In this document: positions 16,906 through 25,101 of the stretch, piece by piece
How the letters are laid out: each line of letters opens with the position of its first letter
How positions within the stretch are numbered: the first letter of the stretch is position 1
DNA from: Granulosicoccus sp965214025
Lineage (GTDB): Bacteria; Pseudomonadota; Gammaproteobacteria; Granulosicoccales; Granulosicoccaceae
Assembly (NCBI GenBank): GCA_965214025.1
Contig: CBDCAW010000053.1
Coordinates: 47,277-111,276, forward strand
Reading direction: 5' to 3'
DNA: 64,000 nucleotides
Position numbers and translations under genes: made by a program
Notes under the pieces: model-generated
Database searches by the model: none
Told to the model about the DNA's origin: nothing
Seen by the model: only the letters and a program-made list of their open reading frames with translations

Positions 16906-18922
16906 TTTTTGACGCTTGGCCTGTGGTTCGGCCGCCGGTGGCGCGGAACCGTTTGATACCCGGTAGACGGCGCGTGGCTCGTCCACCCGATGTGCCTGAG
17001 CTTCCCTATCTGTAACAATGACGGTACCGCTCGCGCTTCTGTCTTCCTGAGATTCCCAAGTTCGGCGAACCTCCCGAGCCGACGTGTGACACCCGCAAGG
17101 CTGCTCGCTGGTTGATCTCAGTACAGATTTCACGGTGCGGAACCGGCAGCGGGACGGCAGCAGCTCCCGTTTGATTCGGGACTCGAACCCGAGATTGGTG
17201 CCCTGGTTCGGACCCGCGTCGGTCTGGATGGCGACGGTGGCTCGTTCGATACGGAAACCACCCTCGTGAATGAGCGCGTGGTGGTGGTGACAGACGCACA
17301 CGCCGTTCTCGACCGAGGTGTCGCCACCATCGGCCCAGTGCACGAGGTGATGAATCTGCAGGTGCCGATCGACGTCGCAACCATCGAACTGGCAATGCCT
17401 GTCGCGTGCGATGATCGCACGGCGCATCGCCGCCGGCCAGATCCGCGCGCGGCGGCCGATGCTGATGGGTTCTCCATCGTGTGTTTCGATGTTTACCAGG
17501 TTGGCATCACAGGCAACGCGTCGGGCGGTGCTCCGAGCGATAGGGCCGATGCCTTCGACCACGGCTCGCCTTTCCGGCAAGGGTGCGCCGTCGGTTGTGC
17601 AGGAGGCATTGCCGATCGGGAAGAGCCCGTTGGCCGCTGACGGCGCGACCAGTGTATCCGCCTCTACCGATACCACCACCTGGAAGCGATCCGCTCTCAG
17701 AACATCGGTGCCGCCGAAGGCCAGGCTGCGTTCGGCCATGTGCACCAGTGCATCGGCCCGCCGCTGCAGGGCTGTGGGCGGCGTAGGTTTAGGAGTATCT
17801 TCAGGTGGCTCTGTGCGATGCGAGTCCGGGCTTGCGTTTGGACGTGAGGCTGAAGTCGGGTTTGGAGTCGAGCTCGCGTGCGGTTCGGGCGCTTCGTCGA
17901 TCGCTTCACTCGCTTGATGCACCTGGTCTTCGCAGTGCTCCAGGCTCTTCAGCACGTTCTGCGCGTCCACCGGAGGGAGAAGCACGCGGATTTCGGTCAT
18001 GCCATCGGGAAGCTTGCGCCAGCTGCAACGGCGTTGTTCATGTTGCCTGAATGCGAGATGATCTTCCTGCTCGGAATCTGTCGCACCGTCGGTTTCCCCT
18101 TCCCCTTTCCCCTTTCCCTTTCCCTGCGCCATTGGTGCCGTCAGCAGCATCTCCGTTACTTTCGTTACCCTCATTACCTTCGAACGGCGTGTTGCCAGAA
18201 CCGTTTTTCTGACCCCAGCGGAACTCCTGGCATACGCGCTCGATATCGCTGACCGATGCGTCCAGCGCCAGATACGCAAGATCCCGTTCCAGTTCAGGCG
18301 TGGCGATACGGCTGAGGAGGCGAACCTTGGACCAGCTGAGTTCGCCCTTGCGAAACAAGGCGCGCATGACAGGTAGGGAGCGTATGGCTCGGCCGACGCG
18401 CAGGCGCTCCCAGCTCAGCTTGCGTTCCATGCCGAGCTCGGTGTGCATCCACGCGACGCAGTTTCGAGCGCCCCTCTCCCGCCAGCCTTCCAATTCATCG
18501 AAGCGGACGAGCAACTCGATCTGGGTGGCAATGTTGCTATCGATCTGCCGGGTGAGTTGATGGAGCTTGCGGCAGATGTCGGAGAGGCTGGATACCGCGA
18601 TATCGTCATTGCCGTCGACCCCGCTTTCATCATCGCCTTCGGGCTGCTCGCTACCTTCGAGTTGTCCACCACCGGGCTGCCTACCCGGTTCTACAGCTCC
18701 GGCAATGCAGGCCATGGCCAGCCGTAGATCACGTCCCCATTCTCGACGTTTGATATTCGCGCGACCCCGTGCGGTCGCATCGGCGGATGCACGCGACTTC
18801 TCCTTGTCGTCTTCGTTCTCACCTTCCTTATCGTCCTCCGGCGATGGAGAAGAGCTTCCCGACACGGGTTCGTGCTGAGAAAAATCGGATTTGATATTTC
18901 GCATGACAGCAGTCCCTGGCAA
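16828..18922 (-). pseudogene. DUF222/13E12-type HNH endonuclease, frameshifted as read
   Basis: Two overlapping frames make up one gene of the DUF222-HNH (13E12 repeat) family. Frame one (18922 to about 18100) has the helical DUF222 part: RQIDSNIATQIELLVRFDELEGW, GARNCVAWMHTELGM, LSWERLRVGRAIRSLP, GELSWSKVRLLSRIATPE. Frame two (about 18120 to 16828) continues with ALVHMAERSL and the HNH site: ARDRHCQFDGCDVDRHLQIHH, WADGGDTSVENGVCVCHHHHALIH, with paired cysteines and HH/H ligands visible. The switch lies in a purine tract encoding GKGKGKGEGE (about 18093-18126), where one extra base accounts for it. The family is often linked to mobile DNA, but no mobile element is visible here. The start is taken from the longest frame; MRNIKSDFSQHEP seven residues in is likelier. 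Confidence 0.8.
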
Positions 18923-19263
18923 TCAGTAGAAGCTGTATATTTTATCAGATTCGGGGGTTTGGAAATACTGTTGTTGCAGTATTTTTCCAGCCCGAAAGCT
19001 CCCGGAGGTTGCGAAACTGTCGAAGCGCCTGTTCACTTCAAGCGCTAATTAGCCTCTACTTCCTGCGCTCGATATCCGACGGTCATCGTCATTCTCCCCG
19101 CGCTCGATATCTGGTTTTCATTGTCATTCTCCCCGCGCTCAATATCCGGTGGTCGACGTCATTCAAGAACGAGCTACTCGATAGAGAAGGAGTAGGGCTG
19201 CAACGCTACTGCACTTGAAGTAGATTTTCGAAGGCACTGAATCGAGTTGAGAATCAAACTGAA
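18923..19263. other. Intergenic region with 35-bp repeats
   Basis: About 340 bp with no convincing gene, more AT-rich at 18935-19000. Apart from the three 35-bp repeats I see nothing recognisable. It may hold the promoter of the HNH gene on one side and of the DoxX gene on the other. Confidence 0.6.
19065..19169. repeat. Three imperfect 35-bp direct repeats
   Basis: Units start at 19065, 19100 and 19135 with GCGCTCGATATC or a one-base variant and end with TCATTCTCCCC or similar; the third is the most diverged. They abut without spacers, so this is not a CRISPR array. Confidence 0.8.
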
Positions 19264-19847
19264 ATGAACAAGCCTGAAACATGTGAACTCGGAACCGAAG
19301 ACCCCGAAGCCACAGAAGCCACAGAAGCCACTGGAGCCACTGGAGCCACTGGAGCCACTGGAGTCGCCGGAGTTCCCGGAGTCCCGGAGTTCCCGGAGTC
19401 CCCGGAGTCCCCGGAGTCCCCGGAGTCCCCGGAGTCCCCGGAGCCCAGGCCGTCGCTCTCAACTGGCTGGAACACACCGGCCGTGTACTACTCGCCTCGC
19501 TGTTCATCCTCGGTGGCATCGCGAAGGTCCTCGCACCGGATGTCTACCGGGAAATGATGGTTCCTGCGGGTCTTGTACCGGTGGCCGTGCTTCTGCCGCT
19601 GGTGATCGTGCTGGAGCTGGGGGGCGGGGTCGTCATCGCGCTTGGCCTGCGCCGCCTGGCACCTTGGGCGGCTTTGCTGCTGGCGCTGCACACTCTCGGC
19701 ACGAATGTGTTCCTGCATCGGTTCTGGGAACTGGAGGGGCTGGTGCGTCAGCTGGAGCTCTCGTCGTTCTTCAAGAATGTTTCGATCATCGGCGGGCTTC
19801 TGTTTTATGCGTCGGCCGCGTTCCGAAGGGATCAAAAAACGCGGTGA
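19264..19847 (+). pseudogene. DoxX-like membrane protein with collagen-like N-terminal repeat, frameshifted as read
   Basis: The downstream frame (homology from about 19449) encodes a small four-helix DoxX-type membrane protein: TGRVLLASLFILGGIAKVLAPDVYREMM, an LVIVLELGGGVVIALG helix, and two further hydrophobic segments. No start codon suits this part until the ATG at 19554, inside helix one. Upstream, the frame starting at ATG 19264 encodes MNKPETCELG, then EAT and GAT triplets and GVA/GVP units, a Gly-X-Y repeat. One repeat unit is 8 bp instead of 9 (GTCCCGGA at 19381-19388), which throws the frame off. Restoring one base joins the repeat directly to the DoxX domain (GVPGAQAVALNWLEHTGR). 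Either error or slippage-based switching. The function of DoxX proteins is poorly defined. Confidence 0.7.
19312..19442 (+). repeat. 9-bp coding minisatellite (Glu-Ala-Thr, Gly-Ala-Thr, Gly-Val-Pro)
   Basis: Successive 9-bp units drift from GCCACAGAA through GCCACTGGA to GTCCCCGGA, the last present as five identical copies at 19398-19442. One unit at 19381-19388 is only 8 bp, giving a frame change. Confidence 0.9.
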
Positions 19848-20173
19848 GCAGCGGGTATCACCTACCGCCTTTCACAAACGTCAGAGCCCCGCCGATCGCC
19901 CGTCATGAGCCGGCATCCTGACAGCCCATTGTGCACAGGCACACAGCTGCTCGACAAACCGGCGAAGCCTCCGAGAAGCAGTTCGCATCGTCTCGTCAAT
20001 TCGCTGGCGAGCGGTTGGTCACGCAGCTATGGTGACGTCATCGCACCGACAGGGTGTGACAGGCAGTCGAGCCGCCCGGCGCAACCGCAACAGATGCCAG
20101 GGTAGGCGAGGCAGGGCCGGATCAGACACGAAAAGCCGAGAAGACCGGGGCATAGCCGGCAGGAGAAAACAGC
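19848..20173. other. Intergenic region upstream of the DUF3391 gene
   Basis: About 325 bp with no gene I can support. I see only the AGGAG ribosome site at 20161-20165 and no convincing terminator or promoter. Confidence 0.55.
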
Positions 20174-20443
20174 ATGGCAATCTTTGGAAACGAGCTTGAG
20201 AACGCTCGTCGTATCGTCAGGAACCGACGCTGGATGCACGTCAGTCAGCTCGAGGTTGGCATGTATGTCAGCGAGCTGGACAGGCCATGGTCCGACACGC
20301 CCTTCCTGTTCCAGGGGTTCTGGATCGACTCGATGGAAACGCTGCGCGAAGTTCAGCGCATCTGCTCGAACGTGCTGGCCGAGACTGAAAAGTTGACAAG
20401 TGTTCCGATGAACGGTGCCAGCAGATTGCGTGCGGTGCGCTAG
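20174..20443 (+). CDS. Stand-alone DUF3391-domain protein
   Basis: An 89-residue protein consisting of little more than a DUF3391 domain, the segment normally found in front of HD-GYP cyclic-di-GMP phosphodiesterase domains. The hallmark is MHVSQLEVGMYVSELDRPW followed by TPFLFQGFWIDS and ETLREVQRICSNV. The usual YVYID strand and everything after it, including any HD-GYP motif, are missing, and no matching continuation is visible in another frame. AGGAG lies 8 bases before the ATG, so it appears to be expressed in its own right. It converges on mgtE, 3 bases apart. A role in cyclic-di-GMP signalling is only inferred from the domain. Confidence 0.8.
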   Translation: MAIFGNELENARRIVRNRRWMHVSQLEVGMYVSELDRPWSDTPFLFQGFWIDSMETLREVQRICSNVLAETEKLTSVPMNGASRLRAVR

Positions 20444-20446
20444 GCG

Positions 20447-21808
20447 CTACCCCATGAACACCAGGGTAGCCAGGCCGAGAAATACACCAAGCCCGACCAC
20501 ATCGGTCACGGTCGTCAGTGCCACGCCGCCCGCCAGGGCCGGATCGATGCCCATGCGGCGCATCAGCACCGGCAGCATGATGCCTGCGTAGGCGGCCGAC
20601 AACAGGTTGACGATCAGGGCCACACCGATGATCAAGCCGATTTTCAGATCGCCGAACCAGGCATAGGTAAAACCGCACACCAGCACTGCCCAGAGCAGCC
20701 CGTTGAGCAGGCCGATGGCCAGCTCCTTGCGCATCAATGCGAACTGATTGCTGCGGTTCACCTGGCCGAGTGCCTGACCGCGAATCACCAGAGTCAGTGT
20801 CTGGCTGCCGGCGATGCCACCCATGCTCGGCACCACGCTCATCAATACCGCAAGCGTGACCACTTGTGCCAAGGTTGCCTCGAACTGGGCGATGACCCAG
20901 GAGGCGAGCAGGGCGGTCAGCAGGTTAACGCCCAGCCACACGGCACGCTTGCGCGTGCTGCGCAGGATGGGCGAGAAGATGTCGTCTTCCTGGTTCATGC
21001 CGGCACGGCTCATCACCGACTGTTCGGCCTCGTCGCGAATCACGTCGACCACATCGTCGATGGTTACCCGGCCGAGCAGATGGTTGCCGTCATCGACCAC
21101 CGGTGCGGAGATCAGGTCGTAATCCTCGAATGTACGGGCCACCTCGTGCGCCGGTGTCAGTACGTTGAAAGGCTCGATGTTGTTGCGAATGATCTCCGCC
21201 ACGCGCGTATCCACCGGGTAGGTCAGCAACAGACGCAGCGGCAGCTCACCGCGGTAGCGACCGTAGCGATCCACCACCCACAGGCGATCGGTCTGACGCG
21301 GCATCTCGCCGCGCCGGCGCAGGTAGCGGAACACGACTTCCAGGGTAACGCTGCCACGTACGGTAATCGTATCGAGGTTCATCAGGCCGCCGGCGCTGTC
21401 TTCCGGGTATGCCAGTACCTGTTCGAGGCGTTCGCGGTCGGCCGTGGCCATGCTGGCCAGCACATCGGCGGTGAGCTTGTCGGGCAGCGACTGGACGAAG
21501 TCTGCCAGGTCGTCGAGGTCGAGTTGTTCGGTGGCATTGCGCAGTTCCTCGACATCCATCTCACGCACGAAATCGCTGCGTACCTCTTCACCCACCTCCA
21601 TGAGTACCTCGCCGTCGATCTCCGGGTCGACGAGCTCCCAGAGGATGCGTCGTTGCGCCGGTGGCAGGGATTCGAGGGTATCGGCGATTTCCGCCGGGTG
21701 CATGGCGTCGATGATCTTGCCGGCCGCCTGAAGCGATGGCTCCGAGCCTTCACGCAGCACTTCGGTAAGCCGATCGATGCTTTCGGTGATATGTTCCTCG
21801 GCTGTCAT
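20447..21808 (-). CDS. mgtE: Magnesium transporter MgtE
   Basis: Mg2+ channel of the MgtE family (453 residues). Order of domains: N-terminal helical superhelix domain (about 1-130, AEIADTLESLPPAQRRILWELV), two CBS domains (about 135-260, PEDSAGGLMNLDTITV and LLGRVTIDDVVDVIRDEAEQ), a connecting plug helix and five membrane helices (about 285-453) with the pore signature PSMGGIAGSQTLTLVIRG and the C-terminal GIDPALAGGVALTTVTDVVG. Mg2+ binding to the cytosolic domains closes the channel in the characterised homologue. It is followed upstream on the same strand by the PTS genes. Confidence 0.96.
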   Translation of the reverse strand: MTAEEHITESIDRLTEVLREGSEPSLQAAGKIIDAMHPAEIADTLESLPPAQRRILWELVDPEIDGEVLMEVGEEVRSDFVREMDVEELRNATEQLDLDDLADFVQSLPDKLTADVLASMATADRERLEQVLAYPEDSAGGLMNLDTITVRGSVTLEVVFRYLRRRGEMPRQTDRLWVVDRYGRYRGELPLRLLLTYPVDTRVAEIIRNNIEPFNVLTPAHEVARTFEDYDLISAPVVDDGNHLLGRVTIDDVVDVIRDEAEQSVMSRAGMNQEDDIFSPILRSTRKRAVWLGVNLLTALLASWVIAQFEATLAQVVTLAVLMSVVPSMGGIAGSQTLTLVIRGQALGQVNRSNQFALMRKELAIGLLNGLLWAVLVCGFTYAWFGDLKIGLIIGVALIVNLLSAAYAGIMLPVLMRRMGIDPALAGGVALTTVTDVVGLGVFLGLATLVFMG

Positions 21809-21896
21809 TGGTGGTCCCTCAGCGTCATAACGTGGAATTCGGAAGTGTTTGCCGGTGGGACCTCCGAGCAGCGCCGGTGACGCGTTGCAGCTTCCA

Positions 21897-23645
21897 CTAG
21901 GTCCGTGAGTTCATGCGCGCGAGCAGTGTCTGCCGGGCTTCGGTGGTGGTGGCTCGCATCATGTCCCTGGCGGGCTTTTTCATCTTGGAACGCCTGGTAT
22001 CCACCAGGCTGCGCTTGACTTCCAGCAACAGTTTCGGAGGCATGCTGAAATCAGTGAGCCCGAGACCCAGCAACAAGCGTACGTAGCGTGGGTCACCCGC
22101 CATCTCGCCACACATCGATACCGGAATCTTTGCCTTGCTGCCCGCCGCTATCGTGCGTTCGATCAGATGTAACACAGCCGGATGCAGGGGATCATAGAGG
22201 TAGTTGACCTGATCATCCACCCGATCGATCGCCAGGGTGTACTGGATCAGGTCGTTGGTGCCGATCGAGAGGAAGTCCAGCTCGGCGGCGAACTGGTCGG
22301 CAACGATCGCGGCGGCCGGTACCTCGATCATCGCACCGACCGGTACCGCATCGTCGAACTCGGTGTTCTCTTCCTTGAGTGATTGCTTGACCGAGGCGAT
22401 GAGGGTGAGACATTGCCGCACCTCGGTGAGGTTGGTCAGCATCGGTATCAGAATGCGCACCGGTCCGCGGGCGGATGCACGCAGTATCGCCCGCAACTGT
22501 GGCACCAGCAGAGTCTGCTCGTTCAGGCACAGGCGTATGCCACGCATGCCCATGGCCGGATTGCGTGCCTGCGGGGTGCTTGCCTGGCTGCCGGGTCGCG
22601 AGGGGTTGCCAGCCAGCTTGTCGGCGCCCAGGTCGGCGGTGCGAATGGTCAGTGTCTTGCCCTTCAGGGCACGCAGCACCTTCGTGTACACGCGAAAATG
22701 CTCCTGTTCGTCGGGCACGGTCTCGCGATTCATGTACATGAACTCGGTGCGGTATAGCCCGATACCATCCGCTCCCACCCGCGTCACGGCCTTGAGGTCA
22801 TCCTCGATCTCCACGTTGGCCGACAGGTTCAACGCCACCCCATCGAGCGTGACCGCTTCGGTATCGATCAACTTGCGCAGTTCACGTTGCTCCTGGCGCA
22901 GCGCCCTGTGACGCCTGCGGAAGTCTGCCAGCATCTCGTCGCTGGGTTCGGCGAGCATCATGCCGCTGCCCCCGTCGAGGGTGAGCATCTCGCCCCCTCT
23001 CACGTAGCGGCGCACATCGTGTATGCCGACGATTGCCGGAATGCCCAGGCTGCGTGCCAGTATTGCAGTATGAGAGAGCTGGCCACCGGTCTCCGTGACG
23101 AAGCCTGCCACGCCATGGTTCTGCATCAGCATCGTATCGGCCGGCGTGAGGTCATCCGCGATGACGATCTGACCTTTCCACTGATCATGATCGACGGGCC
23201 GGGTGGTTTCATCCAGGTATCGAATCACGGTATTGAACACGTGATTGATATCGTCCACCCGCGTGGCCAGGTAGTCGTCTTCCATCGCACCGAACACCTT
23301 GGCGAGCGACTCACGCTGCTGCTGCAAGGCGGCTTCGGCATTGCATTGCTGGGTTTTCACGATCTCCACCGGGCGCTGCGATAGCAGACCGTCGTCGAGC
23401 ATCAACAGGTGGGTCTCGATGAACGCGCTGACATCGCTCGGTGCATTCTTGGGAATGCTGTCGCGAGCGGCGAGCAGTTCTTCGCGAGCACGCTTGATGG
23501 CACGCTTCAGACGGCGCACCTCGGCCGGCACGTCCTTGCGCGTCAGTTCGCGTGTGGTGACGTCGATCTGGTTGCGCCGAAGCACATGGGCGGCACCGAT
23601 GGCGATTCCCTTGGACACGCCGATGCCCGTGAACATGAGGCTCAT
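21897..23645 (-). CDS. ptsI: Phosphoenolpyruvate-protein phosphotransferase, enzyme I
   Basis: Cytosolic PTS enzyme I (582 residues) that takes phosphate from PEP and hands it to HPr. N-terminal HPr-binding and phosphohistidine domain with GGQLSHTAILARSLGIPAIVG (the His is phosphorylated), then the PEP-binding barrel with DGIGLYRTEFMYM, GMRGIRL, PVGAMIEVPAA, SIGTNDLIQYTLAIDR and CGEMAGD. It lacks the N-terminal GAF domain of PtsP, so it is of plain EI type. No sugar EII genes are present; with hprK, ptsH and ptsN nearby it more probably feeds a regulatory PTS-Ntr chain. Confidence 0.95.
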   Translation of the reverse strand: MSLMFTGIGVSKGIAIGAAHVLRRNQIDVTTRELTRKDVPAEVRRLKRAIKRAREELLAARDSIPKNAPSDVSAFIETHLLMLDDGLLSQRPVEIVKTQQCNAEAALQQQRESLAKVFGAMEDDYLATRVDDINHVFNTVIRYLDETTRPVDHDQWKGQIVIADDLTPADTMLMQNHGVAGFVTETGGQLSHTAILARSLGIPAIVGIHDVRRYVRGGEMLTLDGGSGMMLAEPSDEMLADFRRRHRALRQEQRELRKLIDTEAVTLDGVALNLSANVEIEDDLKAVTRVGADGIGLYRTEFMYMNRETVPDEQEHFRVYTKVLRALKGKTLTIRTADLGADKLAGNPSRPGSQASTPQARNPAMGMRGIRLCLNEQTLLVPQLRAILRASARGPVRILIPMLTNLTEVRQCLTLIASVKQSLKEENTEFDDAVPVGAMIEVPAAAIVADQFAAELDFLSIGTNDLIQYTLAIDRVDDQVNYLYDPLHPAVLHLIERTIAAGSKAKIPVSMCGEMAGDPRYVRLLLGLGLTDFSMPPKLLLEVKRSLVDTRRSKMKKPARDMMRATTTEARQTLLARMNSRT

Positions 23646-23723
23646 GATGCCGCCTCGGTCCGTGACGCCGCGGCCGGCCTGGATCTGACGTGCACAACCT
23701 GGATCGCGCCTGCAGGGGCGCCC

Positions 23724-23993
23724 CTATTCATCCTCGTCGAACCGGTTGTTGACCAGCTCGGAAATCGCTTCGATGGCGGACTGCTCGTCGGGCCCATCGG
23801 CGTACAGCGTTATCGTGGAGCCACAGCTGGCGGCGAGCATCATCACCCCCATGATGCTCTTGCTGTTGACGCGCTGGCCATCCTTGTCCACATCGATGTC
23901 CGCATTGAAACGCGCGGCCAGCTTCACCAGTTTCGCCGCCGCCCTGGCATGCAGGCCAAGCTTGTTGATGATGGTCAGTTCGCGTGTGATCAC
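23724..23993 (-). CDS. ptsH: Phosphocarrier protein HPr
   Basis: HPr (89 residues) relays phosphate from enzyme I to EIIA proteins. The active-site His lies in NKLGLHARAAAKL, and the regulatory Ser, target of HPr kinase in other bacteria, in NSKSIMGVMML; its retention fits the nearby hprK. I selected the GTG at 23993: a GGGAG lies 8 bases upstream and VITRELTIINKLGLHARA matches family N-termini, while the frame extends meaninglessly to 24095. It overlaps nothing and lies between rapZ and ptsI. Confidence 0.95.
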   Translation of the reverse strand: MITRELTIINKLGLHARAAAKLVKLAARFNADIDVDKDGQRVNSKSIMGVMMLAASCGSTITLYADGPDEQSAIEAISELVNNRFDEDE

Positions 23994-24063
23994 CGGCGTT
24001 GCTCCCACGGGGTGATGGCGGATTCGGCGTGCCTGTTCGCTTTCGCACCAGATGGAAGGATCA

Positions 24064-25077
24064 CTAATGCAGCTCGCGATGACGGATCGACACATTGTCG
24101 CGCAATGCGCTGAAGTGCGTGGCCAGTTGTTCGCTCAGGAACACGGAGCGATGGCGGCCGCCGGTGCAACCGATCGATACCGTCAGGTAAGAGCGGTTCT
24201 CGGCCTCGAACAGCGGTAGCCAGCGCATCAGGTAGTCGCGGATATGGTCGCGCATCTCGATGACATCCGGATGGCCCTGCAGGAAGTCGATCACCGGTTG
24301 TTCGCGTCCGGTGAAGCTTCGAATCTCCGGTTCCCAGTGCGGGTTGGGCAGGCAGCGCACGTCGAACACGAAGTCTGTGCTGGTGGGCGTGCCATGCTTG
24401 AAGCCGAACGACTGGAAGATCATGGAAAGGCTGCTGCCGAGGTCGGCTGCCACGTAGGTGCGTACCATGTCGCGCAGTTCGTGCAGGTTGAGTGAGGTGG
24501 TGTCGATAACCAGATCCGCCTCGTTCTTCACACCGTCGAGCAACCGCATTTCCTCGTCGATCGCGCTGATCAGCGGCATGTCGCGCGTGCTCAACGGATG
24601 GCGACGTCGGGTTTCGGAGAAGCGCCTCACGAGTGTGCTGCGGTCGGTGTCGAGGAACAGCACATGAACCTCGATATCGGCGCGTGCGCGCAAGCTTTGC
24701 ACGAGAGCCTGCAGTCCGGTGGTGGAGCGACGCTCGCTGCGCATGTCGATACCGATGGCCAGACGACTGTAGAGCTCCAGGCCACTGGCCAGCAACTGAT
24801 CGATGACGCCTGCCGACAGCTCCGTGGGCAGGTTGTCGATGCAGTAGAAGCCTTCATCCTCCAGCGTGTTCAGTGCAACGCTCTTGCCCGACCCTGACAG
24901 GCCGGTAATGATGTTCAGCACCTTCAGGGACCCGCCCTTGGAAGGCAGGTGTTTCGCAGACCTGTCCTTCGGTGTCATGTCTTTCGAGGCGCGCTCTTTC
25001 ACAGGGCCGTCTTTCGAGGGCATGTCTTCTACAGGCATGGTTTCTACTGGTGTGTCAGTCACGAAGATATCTTTCAT
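24064..25077 (-). CDS. rapZ: RNase adapter protein RapZ, with N-terminal extension
   Basis: P-loop protein of the RapZ/YvcJ family, which in E. coli binds small RNA GlmZ and directs RNase E to it in glucosamine-6-phosphate control. Walker A GLSGSGKS lies at about residues 59-66, followed by DEGFYCIDNLP; the C-terminal half has FKHGTPTSTDFVFDVRCLPNP and TVSIGCTGGRHRSV. At 337 residues it is about 50 longer than usual: residues 1-50 are a repetitive charged stretch (SKDGPVKERASKDMTPKD). The ATG at 25077 has AGGAA 8 bases upstream, so the extension seems to be translated. It lies between hprK and ptsH, a standard arrangement. Confidence 0.93.
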   Translation of the reverse strand: MKDIFVTDTPVETMPVEDMPSKDGPVKERASKDMTPKDRSAKHLPSKGGSLKVLNIITGLSGSGKSVALNTLEDEGFYCIDNLPTELSAGVIDQLLASGLELYSRLAIGIDMRSERRSTTGLQALVQSLRARADIEVHVLFLDTDRSTLVRRFSETRRRHPLSTRDMPLISAIDEEMRLLDGVKNEADLVIDTTSLNLHELRDMVRTYVAADLGSSLSMIFQSFGFKHGTPTSTDFVFDVRCLPNPHWEPEIRSFTGREQPVIDFLQGHPDVIEMRDHIRDYLMRWLPLFEAENRSYLTVSIGCTGGRHRSVFLSEQLATHFSALRDNVSIRHRELH

Positions 25078-25101
25078 GCGATCAGGTTCCTGCCGATACG
25101 T

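Noticed and set aside
19065..19442. CRISPR-like repeats
   Set aside because: The 35-bp and 9-bp units abut directly with no unique spacers, and no cas genes are near.
20040..20170. Cyclic-di-GMP riboswitch before the DUF3391 gene (GGTGACGTCATCG)
   Set aside because: Only a short resemblance to the GGTGACGCAAAGCC block; the other conserved loop and stems are absent.
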